Part shown: positions 7,221 through 13,048 of the stretch, one piece after another
Position numbering within the stretch: the first letter of the stretch is position 1
Layout: each line of letters begins with the position of its first letter
Origin: Caldifarciminota bacterium UBA3073
GTDB taxonomy: Bacteria; Hydrothermota; UBA3073
Length of the DNA: 13,409 bases
Direction: 5' to 3'
Assembly: GCA_002366725.1 (NCBI GenBank)
Contig: DFBT01000016.1
Span: 19,093 to 32,501, forward strand
Made by a program: the position numbers and the translations under genes
The notes under the pieces: generated by a model
Seen by the model: the letters and a program-made list of their open reading frames with translations, nothing else
Database searches by the model: none
What the model was told of the DNA's origin: nothing

Positions 7221-8396
7221 ATGTCTAAGAGAAGAAAGGTGTTTATTATCGTTGGTGCGGTGGTGCTCATACTCATTATAGTCTCGCTCAGTTCGAAGAG
7301 AGGTAAAGGTGTGAGCAAGGTGGATGCCATCGTTGCCAAAAGGGACAATATTATCTCTAATGTGAGGACCGAGGGGACACTCAAGGCTCTCGATCAGGTG
7401 CAGATTGGCAGTGATGTTATGGGCAGAATTGTTAAAATAAAGGTTGCCGAAGGTGATAAAATAAGAAAGGGTGATACTCTCTGCATCATAGACCAGAGTA
7501 CCTATGTTGCCAGGCTCAGCCAGGCGAAGGCCTCACTCAGCCTCGCACAGGCTAAAATCGACAAGGTTGAAGAAGACCTGAGACGCAGTGAAGAACTCTT
7601 CAAAAGTCACCTCATCTCCAAGGAGCAATACGAGAAGGAAAAACTTAATTACGAGATGGCTAAGGCGGAGACCAAATTGTCTCGTGAATCTTACAATGAA
7701 GCGAAAGAAAATTACAACAAGACGATCATAACCTCGCCGGCAGACGGCGAAGTACTGCAGATCAATAAGGAGGAAGGTGAGATGGTTGTTATGGGTACGA
7801 TAAGTACCCCGGGTTCTGTCATTATGACAATTGCAGAGCGTTCGAAGATGTTTGTGAAAGCGCTTGTTGATGAGACGGAGGTTGTGAAAATCGAACCCGG
7901 TCAACGGGCAGTTGTTACGATAGACGCTCTGCCGGACACCACTTTTGAAGGCAAAGTGACCAGAATTGGTGGAATCCCGGAAAAGACGGGCTATGGGGTA
8001 GAGCAGGCGATCAACTTCCCAATTGAGGTCGAGATCGCCGGCACCCATGAGAAATTATATCCGGGAATGTCGGCAACCTGTGAAGTGACCGTTGGCGTTG
8101 AGGACTCGGTTATCGTCATCCCTTATCCGGCGGTGGGTAGAAAAAGGATTAAGGAGGAGGAAAGGGATGTGGTGCTTCTGGCGAAGGGGAAGATGGTAAA
8201 TGTATCCCCGGTGAAGTTGGGGCTAACCGGAGAAAAGGGAGTTGAGGTTGTGGAGGGCGTGGCGGTGGGTGATACTGTCCTGACTGGTCCATACAAGACA
8301 CTGAGGAGTCTGAAAGATGGAGATAAAGTGGTTGTGAAAGTTAGAGAAGCCCCAATGGGATTAAAGAAACAAGGAATGGAAAAAAGGAGAAAGTAG
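7221..8396 (+). CDS. MacA/HlyD-family periplasmic adaptor of ABC efflux pump
   Basis: This is the membrane-fusion protein that links the inner-membrane pump to the TolC-like channel. It has 391 residues. A membrane anchor spans about residues 7-23, preceded by KRRK, so it stays inner-membrane attached with the rest in the periplasm. The two halves of the lipoyl-like domain lie at about 60-91 (QIGSDVMGRIVKIKVAEGDK) and 171-192 (TSPADGEVLQINKEEGEMV). They are separated by a coiled-coil hairpin at about 96-168. The beta-barrel domain follows (about 205-290) and then a membrane-proximal domain. The order matches MacA. The start is supported by AAGGAGA at 7210-7216, five bases or fewer from the ATG. 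The ATPase gene follows 21 bases after its stop, suggesting co-transcription. The C-terminus ends in a basic Lys/Arg-rich tail. Confidence 0.93.
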   Translation: MSKRRKVFIIVGAVVLILIIVSLSSKRGKGVSKVDAIVAKRDNIISNVRTEGTLKALDQVQIGSDVMGRIVKIKVAEGDKIRKGDTLCIIDQSTYVARLSQAKASLSLAQAKIDKVEEDLRRSEELFKSHLISKEQYEKEKLNYEMAKAETKLSRESYNEAKENYNKTIITSPADGEVLQINKEEGEMVVMGTISTPGSVIMTIAERSKMFVKALVDETEVVKIEPGQRAVVTIDALPDTTFEGKVTRIGGIPEKTGYGVEQAINFPIEVEIAGTHEKLYPGMSATCEVTVGVEDSVIVIPYPAVGRKRIKEEERDVVLLAKGKMVNVSPVKLGLTGEKGVEVVEGVAVGDTVLTGPYKTLRSLKDGDKVVVKVREAPMGLKKQGMEKRRK

Positions 8397-8417
8397 CCGT
8401 CAAGGTCAAGATATGGT

Positions 8418-9083
8418 ATGTTGATAGATGTCAAAGACATAACAAAAATCTACAAGATGGGCGAGGTAGAAGTCCACGCCTTAAGGGGTATAAACCTCGG
8501 GATAAAAGAGGGAGAATACATAGCCATAACGGGACCATCTGGCTCCGGGAAGTCGACCCTGATGCACATACTTGGTTGCCTCGATACGCCAACATCCGGA
8601 ACCTATCTGTTTCGTGCTAAGAAAGTGCATGACCTGTCAGAGGACGAACTCGCGAACATCAGAAATCGAGAGGTGGGCTTCGTATTTCAGACTTTCAATT
8701 TGCTACCGAGATTGAAGGCGTACGAGAACGTGGAATTGCCACTTTTATATGCCGGCGGAAGGGCGGCTAAAATAAGAGACAGGGCACTGAAAGTTCTGCA
8801 TAGAGTGGGGCTGGGTGATCGTGTAAATCACAGGCCCACTGAGCTTTCGGGAGGTGAACGCCAGCGCGTGGCTGTAGCCAGGGCGCTTGTAAACAACCCC
8901 AGGGTCATCCTCGCAGACGAACCGACGGGTAATCTCGATACCAAGACGGGTGGTGAGATAATGGAACTGTTTGGCAGCCTGCATAGAGAGGGCAGGACAT
9001 TGATCGTCGTCACCCATGACCCCGAAGTTAGTGACTATGCCGACCACATCGTCCGGATAAGAGACGGCATCCTCACAAATTAG
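8418..9083 (+). CDS. MacB/LolD-type ABC transporter ATP-binding protein
   Basis: This is the ATPase that drives the MacB-type permease by mechanotransmission. It has 221 residues, the usual size of a stand-alone MacB/LolD/FtsE-type subunit. The Walker A motif GPSGSGKS is at residues 39-46 (Lys45). The Q-loop VFQTFNLLPRL follows, the signature LSGGE is at 143-147, Walker B ends in LADEP with Asp167 and Glu168, and the switch His is His200. No key residue is missing. The nearby ATG at 8413 is out of frame and soon meets a stop, so 8418 is used. Its ribosome-binding site is weak (AAGG at 8403). It closes the efflux cluster. Given the neighbours, a partner role with the permease at 4207 is more likely than lipoprotein release, although the ATPase alone would not tell these apart. 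Confidence 0.95.
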   Translation: MLIDVKDITKIYKMGEVEVHALRGINLGIKEGEYIAITGPSGSGKSTLMHILGCLDTPTSGTYLFRAKKVHDLSEDELANIRNREVGFVFQTFNLLPRLKAYENVELPLLYAGGRAAKIRDRALKVLHRVGLGDRVNHRPTELSGGERQRVAVARALVNNPRVILADEPTGNLDTKTGGEIMELFGSLHREGRTLIVVTHDPEVSDYADHIVRIRDGILTN

Positions 9084-9204
9084 TGTTCGGTGAAAAGAGA
9101 GAAAGACAACGCCAATCACCCCACCATCGGCGTGGCTAACGGTGTTCGTAATATTACCTCACAACCTGCTATACCCATATAATCCGCTTAATCTGCTTAA
9201 TCCC

Positions 9205-9220
9205 TGCCTATCGGTAGGCA
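9205..9220 (+). repeat. Short palindrome of the CCTGCC...GGCAGG type, copy 2
   Basis: TGCCTA pairs with TAGGCA around the 4-base loop TCGG. Same family as 3371-3394 and 9271-9296. Confidence 0.6.
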
Positions 9221-9270
9221 AGTGTTCACTTTTTCCCTTGAACGTGTAGGAGACTATACATCAACAGTGA

Positions 9271-9296
9271 TTTCCTGCCTGCCGGTAGGCAGGAAA
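9271..9296 (+). repeat. Short palindrome of the CCTGCC...GGCAGG type, copy 3
   Basis: TTTCCTGCCT at the left pairs perfectly with AGGCAGGAAA at the right, plus one G-T pair, around the loop CCGG. This is an 11-bp stem. It is the longest of the three copies and lies about 190 bases after the ABC ATPase stop. Confidence 0.7.
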
Positions 9297-9303
9297 GAGA
9301 TCG

Positions 9304-9327
9304 AAAGAGATTTTTGAAAATCTTTTT
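9304..9327 (+). terminator. Candidate intrinsic terminator for the efflux cluster
   Basis: AAAGAGATTTT and AAAATCTTTTT form an 11-bp stem with one G-T pair, ending in a run of six T. The stem is A+T-rich and therefore weak. Together with the GC-rich palindrome just before it, it is the best stop signal downstream of 9083. Confidence 0.45.
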
Positions 9328-9444
9328 TATATTCCTATGTCCGAAGGATCCGTATGGACAAGTATAAATATATTCCAGATTTTAGATTTTGGGTTTTTTG
9401 CTTTAAGATTTTTGATTTATAGTTATCTGTGTTTTTCTGCGTTT

Positions 9445-9508
9445 ACCCCGTTAAATAGAACTGTTTCAAGAACGCTCTGATATTTATCGTTACATTATTT
9501 AACGGGGT
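9445..9508 (+). repeat. 13-bp perfect inverted repeat around 38 bases
   Basis: ACCCCGTTAAATA at 9445-9457 is the exact reverse complement of 9496-9508. Both arms are edged by a TCTGCGT word (about 9435 and 9512), which is a direct repeat. It could be a small element or a large stem-loop upstream of the promoter at 9532. Confidence 0.6.
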
Positions 9509-9531
9509 TAATCTGCGTCCGATTTTTTTCC

Positions 9532-9560
9532 TTGACATTTTCCGAAATTGGTGGTAAAAT
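9532..9560 (+). promoter_or_regulatory. Near-consensus sigma-70-type promoter
   Basis: TTGACA (9532-9537), a 17-base spacer, then TAAAAT (9555-9560), with TG at 9552-9553 giving an extended -10. This is the best promoter in the window and should start RNA near 9567, about 73 bases before the uncharacterised gene at 9640. Its -10 box is the first part of a repeated word that also occurs at 10490 and 12999. Confidence 0.7.
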
Positions 9561-9581
9561 TAAAGAGCGGACCCCATTGTG
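9555..9581 (+). repeat. TAAAAT...GACCCCA word, copy 1 (direct)
   Basis: Matches positions 12999-13025 at 25 of 27 bases. It begins with TAAAATTAAAGA and ends with GACCCCATTGTG. It lies upstream of the gene at 9640. Confidence 0.75.
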
Positions 9582-9609
9582 GTTCCAGAGTGCTGACAAC
9601 CGCTTTTTT
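9566..9609 (+). promoter_or_regulatory. Leader hairpin with T-run: possible attenuator or short RNA
   Basis: AGCGG (9566-9570) pairs with CCGCT (9600-9604). After a 6-base bulge, TTGT (9577-9580) extends the helix with ACAA (9596-9599). Six T residues follow (9604-9609). It starts at the predicted transcription start, so it could end transcription early and make a roughly 43-base RNA, or act as an attenuator. The stem is only 9 bp, so this is a proposal. Confidence 0.4.
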
Positions 9610-9639
9610 GACAATCAAATTCCCTATCTAATTTGACAA

Positions 9640-10431
9640 ATGGGTATTAGTATTCATTATAAAGGTAGTATAAGAGACCTCCGTCTTGTGAAGGAACTAC
9701 AAGAAGAAATAGTAGATATATGTGGGGTTATGAATTGGGATTATAGGCTTATTGATGAACCGAGCTTGAGGGGAGTGGCATTTGAACCACATCCCAAATG
9801 TGAGAGTGTAATACTCCTTTTTAACTGTGATGGTAATCTCGTCAATTTTTTTAACCCGATGGATGATGATTATGATGATATGCCATGGGTGAGTGTCAAG
9901 ACACAATTTGCAGGGGTAGCTATACATATCATTATAATTAAGCTACTGAGATATTTGAAAAAGAAGTATGTTCCCAATCTCGAAGTTGAAGACGAGGGCG
10001 AGTACTGGGAGAAAGAGGATAAACACCTACTCAAACACAAGTTTGATTATCTTAAAAGAGCACTTGATAAGGTGGAATCCATATTTGTATCTTCAGAATT
10101 GAGAACAGGTAATACAATGACCGCCGAAGAATTACTGGACAGGATGGAAGAACTACTTAAAAAAGGACTAAGAGATATGGACGAACCCGAATCTGAGAAG
10201 TCTCTCAGGCAGAGGTATGGTAATAATATCAAGATCTCAAGGGTCGGGAAGTTCAACTTGATTTACCTTGACAATCCGGATGAGGAGACAATGAGAAGGC
10301 GAGAACGAGAGTTTGACCCGTCAGATTATTTTGATGATGATTGCCCCCTGTGTCAAGAGGCAAGAAAGCATGGGGGGAACATCATCTTCGAAGGAGATGA
10401 TGACTCACAGGATTTACAGGAAATCGAATGA
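9640..10431 (+). CDS. Uncharacterised acidic protein (MGxSIHYxG-type)
   Basis: The protein has 263 residues, probably cytoplasmic, with no signal peptide. I cannot assign a function. From memory, the N-terminus MGISIHYKG and the block WVSVKTQFAGVAIHIIIIKL recall a family of unstudied bacterial proteins, but that needs a database search. Visible parts are an N-terminal region with EPHPKCES at 49-56, an Asp-rich loop (75-80), a hydrophobic helix (about 90-106), a conserved-looking VEDEGEYWE (116-124), and charged helices (125-190). The acidic C-terminus contains one CPLC pair (235-238), possibly half of a metal site. No ribosome-binding site precedes ATG 9640, and an 11-bp palindrome (ATTTG-A-CAAAT, 9631-9641) overlaps the start. 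A strong promoter lies upstream. The gene is bracketed by direct copies of the TAAAAT...GACCCCA word, a possible sign of transfer. Confidence 0.85.
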   Translation: MGISIHYKGSIRDLRLVKELQEEIVDICGVMNWDYRLIDEPSLRGVAFEPHPKCESVILLFNCDGNLVNFFNPMDDDYDDMPWVSVKTQFAGVAIHIIIIKLLRYLKKKYVPNLEVEDEGEYWEKEDKHLLKHKFDYLKRALDKVESIFVSSELRTGNTMTAEELLDRMEELLKKGLRDMDEPESEKSLRQRYGNNIKISRVGKFNLIYLDNPDEETMRRREREFDPSDYFDDDCPLCQEARKHGGNIIFEGDDDSQDLQEIE

Positions 10432-10484
10432 AAAAATAAAAGTCTTTTTCAAAATCTAAAAGAAAGTTGTTGGCAGTGGGAAGT

Positions 10485-10516
10485 TAATTTAAAATTAAAG
10501 ACCTGACCCCATCGCA
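10485..10516 (+). repeat. TAAAAT...GACCCCA word, copy 2 (direct)
   Basis: TTAAAATTAAAGA followed by CCTGACCCCA matches the terminal repeat of the 12870-13020 element with only a couple of changes. TAAAAT is at 10490-10495, and a weak TTGTTG stands 17 bases in front of it, so it might act as a promoter for the hydrolase gene 32 bases downstream. Confidence 0.7.
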
Positions 10517-10527
10517 CAGACAGTTCA

Positions 10528-11592
10528 ATGAAAGGAACGGTTACACCAGAGATAAAGCCAGAGAAATTCTCCTCCGGGATTTTAAGAGAGGGTTTGAGAA
10601 AGTACAGGTCTTATGGTGTCTCAAGACTCCTCAATGAGGTGGTCATTCCCAATATACCCGATATAGACCCGAAGGAGACATTTTTTTACGAGAAGAAACC
10701 CACATCTTTCAAAGAAGAATTCATAAAAAAATACAGATTTTACACACTCTCGCATCTCTCCTTCAAAAGCCCATTTCATACAGATTGCCCGGAAAATAAT
10801 ACCGCTCATCTTCTCCATTTTGTTCCTCACAAGAAAAAGACAGATTTTTTGTTTGTTACTCTTCATGGATGGATGTCAAATAGGGCTGGATTTATGTCAG
10901 AGATATGCAGAAGATTGGCAAAATCCGGCATAAATGCCTGTCTTTTTTCTCTTCCATACCACAGGGAGAGAACACCAGCGGGTAAGAGAAGTGGGAGTCT
11001 CTTCTTCACCCTCGATCCATTTAGAACATTCAATGCATACAGGCAAGCAGTTATAGACCTTATGGTTGTCGCCGACCATTTTGAAGAGAGGGGGTTCAGG
11101 CTTGGTGGTGCTGGTATAAGTCTCGGTGCACTGATTTTCAATACACTTATGGGTTTTGATTCGAGATACGAAATTGGTGTCTCAATCGTGGGAGGAGGGG
11201 ATATATCGAGAATAGTATGGGAGGGTCTTGCAACGCGATTCGTCAGGAAATTTATCCAGTCCTTTGGAGTATCTGCCAAACACTTTAAGATGCTATCAGA
11301 ACATCAGGAAAATTTTCTTAAAGAAAAAAGAAGGACGGAAGAAATCCCAAAAACCAAGTGTTTCTGGTTTTTGATAGACCCCATCACTTATGCATCCAAA
11401 AGGGATGTGCTCTTTATAAATGGCAGATTTGACCCGATAATTCCGAGAAAGGCAGTCCTTGAATTTAAAGAGTCCTATGGAAATCCTCCGATCATATGGA
11501 TTCCGGCGGACCACTTTACAATAATCTTCAGAAGGTACATAATACGGAGGACGGTCAAGTTCTTAATGGAAAGGAGCAAATTGTCGGCATAG
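10528..11592 (+). CDS. Alpha/beta-hydrolase fold protein, probable esterase
   Basis: The protein has 354 residues and no signal peptide, so it is likely cytoplasmic. The catalytic triad can be read in order: nucleophile Ser198 in GISLG (196-200), Asp302 in NGRFDPIIP, and His329 in PADHF. The oxyanion-hole segment is LHGWMSNRAG with His113-Gly114. About 100 residues precede the core fold, rich in basic and aromatic residues, which is longer than in simple esterases. The segment between Ser198 and Asp302 holds a helical cap (about 220-285). Substrate and pathway are unknown; a carboxylesterase or thioesterase-like role is inferred from the fold only. No ribosome-binding site precedes ATG 10528. 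It is followed 40 bases later by the TPR protein gene, so co-transcription is possible. Confidence 0.88.
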   Translation: MKGTVTPEIKPEKFSSGILREGLRKYRSYGVSRLLNEVVIPNIPDIDPKETFFYEKKPTSFKEEFIKKYRFYTLSHLSFKSPFHTDCPENNTAHLLHFVPHKKKTDFLFVTLHGWMSNRAGFMSEICRRLAKSGINACLFSLPYHRERTPAGKRSGSLFFTLDPFRTFNAYRQAVIDLMVVADHFEERGFRLGGAGISLGALIFNTLMGFDSRYEIGVSIVGGGDISRIVWEGLATRFVRKFIQSFGVSAKHFKMLSEHQENFLKEKRRTEEIPKTKCFWFLIDPITYASKRDVLFINGRFDPIIPRKAVLEFKESYGNPPIIWIPADHFTIIFRRYIIRRTVKFLMERSKLSA

Positions 11593-11632
11593 ACTTCGTA
11601 AAGCTCAAGATCTTACAACATAGTTCAAGATT

Positions 11633-12607
11633 ATGTTAACACACCTTCTAACTATTTTACTTGTTCTCGCAACTGATCCATTAAAGGATTATCATATATT
11701 TCAAGGGATTGATTATATCTATCACGAAAATTATGAATTTGCCCGGAGGGAGTTTGATGCCCTTATAACAATTTACCCCGAGGACCCCGAGGGTTTCTTT
11801 TATCTTTCGTCATTACTTGAGACATTGGACTCTTTTGATCCCCGTCCCGAAACGAAGGCACAACTTGACTCAGTGGCGGAGATCGCAGTAAAACTGGCGG
11901 AGAAGAAACTCAAAGTGGAGAAAAATGCATATAATTTATTTTATGTTGGTAGTACTCGGGGAGAGCGTGCTGTCAGAAGGGCTTTACGCGGAGACTGGTT
12001 TGGATGTCTGTTGGACGGAATGAAAGCGAGAAAAAATCTCGAGCTTGCTTTTAAAGAAGATTCTACATTCCTCGATGTGTATATGGGATTCGGATTATAT
12101 GATTATTACCTTGGCAAATATCTATCGTTCATTCCATGGCTCAGGGGCAGAAAACTCAAAGGCATAGACGAGCTAAAAATAGCGTCACAAAAGGGGAAAT
12201 ATGCCAGAAAACCAGCTCTTTTCTTTTTATTGAGAATATACCTGCTTGAAAATATGGATTCTGAAGCCATACGGATTATAAAAGAACTACGGCAAATTTG
12301 CCCAACTAATACTGCATTGCTCTGCGATGAGGCAGAGGTCTACTATAACAAGGGAGAATATAGAAAGGCAATAAAATCCTGTGTCCATTCGCTGTCACTC
12401 TCAGAGAATAAAAGACCATTTAATCCAAGAGTGAGGGCGTCCTGTTATCTGATGCTCGGCGAGTCTTACAATGAGTTGAAAGAAATAGAAAAGGCAAGTA
12501 CTAATTGTGAATTGGCAATGCGGGAATTAAATGGTATAAACGAAAACTGGGCAAAAGAAATAAGAGAAGAGGCACAAAAATTATCCCAAAAATTGAAAGG
12601 AGGGTAA
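11633..12607 (+). CDS. Exported tetratricopeptide-repeat protein
   Basis: The protein has 324 residues. The N-terminus MLTHLLTILLVLA before TDPLKDY looks like a short signal peptide without a basic start, so a periplasmic location is inferred. The rest is helical. TPR-like units are visible at about 20-50 (YEFARREFDALITIYPEDPEG), around 195-225, and 233-260 (AEVYYNKGEYRKAIKSCVHSL), with another near 270-300. A central block, GFGLYDYYLGKYLSFIPWLRG (151-171), resembles a conserved segment in uncharacterised bacterial TPR proteins. It probably acts as a protein-protein scaffold and no partner is evident. The next gene starts one base after its stop, and its ribosome-binding site (AAAGGAGGG, 12596-12604) lies inside the end of this gene, so the two are translationally linked. 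Confidence 0.85.
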   Translation: MLTHLLTILLVLATDPLKDYHIFQGIDYIYHENYEFARREFDALITIYPEDPEGFFYLSSLLETLDSFDPRPETKAQLDSVAEIAVKLAEKKLKVEKNAYNLFYVGSTRGERAVRRALRGDWFGCLLDGMKARKNLELAFKEDSTFLDVYMGFGLYDYYLGKYLSFIPWLRGRKLKGIDELKIASQKGKYARKPALFFLLRIYLLENMDSEAIRIIKELRQICPTNTALLCDEAEVYYNKGEYRKAIKSCVHSLSLSENKRPFNPRVRASCYLMLGESYNELKEIEKASTNCELAMRELNGINENWAKEIREEAQKLSQKLKGG

Positions 12608-12608
12608 A

Positions 12609-12863
12609 ATGGAAAAAGAGATTGGGAAAGTTGAGGACTATTTCGCGCATGTAGAGGTGGTGGCTATTCGTATCACCAATGGAACCTTAAAACTCGGTGA
12701 TACAATCCATATTAAAGGTGTCACAACTGATTTCACCCAGACTGTGGAATCAATGGAAATAGAACATGAGAAGGTAGAAAAGGCAAAAGTCGGCGATTCG
12801 ATCGGCATAAAGGTAAAAGAGAAAGTCAGACGCCACGACCGGATATATAAAGTAACCGAGTAA
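12609..12863 (+). CDS. Free-standing EF-Tu domain-2-like beta-barrel protein
   Basis: The protein has 84 residues. The whole sequence fits one translation-factor domain 2 barrel: KVEDYFAHVEVVAIRIT, then LKLGDTIHIKG, VESMEIEHEKVEKAKVGDSIGIKV and a closing strand RRHDRIYKV. The Gly-Asp turns and the order of strands are those of EF-Tu/IF2 domain 2. No GTPase domain is present, and none has been lost recently, since a clean start, a strong ribosome-binding site and a stop frame it. Small proteins of this type are usually annotated as translation elongation factor-like, and their function is not established. It is coupled to the TPR gene. The 151-bp inverted-repeat element starts 6 bases after its stop. 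Confidence 0.85.
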   Translation: MEKEIGKVEDYFAHVEVVAIRITNGTLKLGDTIHIKGVTTDFTQTVESMEIEHEKVEKAKVGDSIGIKVKEKVRRHDRIYKVTE

Positions 12864-12869
12864 AGTTAT

Positions 12870-13020
12870 TGGGGTCAGATCTTTAATTTTAAATTTCAAC
12901 AGGGGTTTTGCTGTAGCCTCAGTTGTAGCAAAAGTAGCAGGAACATTGATAGTAGAGGACCTCAACCTGTAGGGACAGGTTGAAATGGTGCCTAAATTTA
13001 AAATTAAAGATCTGACCCCA
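12870..13020. mobile_element. MITE-like element with perfect 27-bp terminal inverted repeats
   Basis: Positions 12870-12896 and 12994-13020 are perfect reverse complements over 27 bases, starting TGGGGTCAGATC on the outside. The 97-base interior contains a 9-bp hairpin (12962-12983) and a 7-bp TTTTGCT/AGCAAAA repeat (12906-12933). No transposase is encoded and no clear target-site duplication is seen. Single copies of the terminal word at 9555 and 10485 show it is dispersed. It could be a miniature element moved by a transposase encoded elsewhere, perhaps of the Y1/REP-associated type, but that link is inference. Confidence 0.65.
12962..12983 (+). repeat. Internal hairpin of the inverted-repeat element
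   Basis: TCAACCTGT and ACAGGTTGA form a perfect 9-bp stem around the loop AGGG. It is not followed by T residues. Confidence 0.7.
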
Positions 13021-13034
13021 TTGTGAAAAAATTT

Positions 13035-13043
13035 AAGGAGGTG
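13035..13043 (+). promoter_or_regulatory. Full-length Shine-Dalgarno sequence AAGGAGGTG
   Basis: This is a nine-base complement of the 16S rRNA 3' end, with GGAGG seven bases before ATG 13049. It is the strongest in the window and fixes the start of the last gene. It lies 14 bases beyond the inverted-repeat element. Confidence 0.85.
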
Positions 13044-13048
13044 TTCTT

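Larger units (their letters stand above)
9084..9531 (+). other. Non-coding spacer after the efflux cluster
   Basis: I find no credible gene in this stretch. It holds two short palindromes (9205-9220, 9271-9296), a terminator-like hairpin (9304-9327), and a 13-bp inverted repeat (9445-9508). It also has short direct words: AATCCGCTT/AATCTGCTT near 9180 and AGATTTT-like T-rich text at 9370-9420. The sequence is markedly A+T-rich from about 9300 onward. Confidence 0.6.

Noticed and set aside
9608..9636. Second TTGACA (9608-9613) as a promoter for the gene at 9640
   Set aside because: No acceptable -10 box lies 16-18 bases downstream, and the start codon is too close. The promoter at 9532-9560 is much better.
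12750..12965. Minus-strand open frame across the EF-Tu-like gene and the inverted-repeat element
   Set aside because: It runs antisense to a well-supported gene, has no ribosome-binding site, and half of it is low-complexity A+T text from the element.
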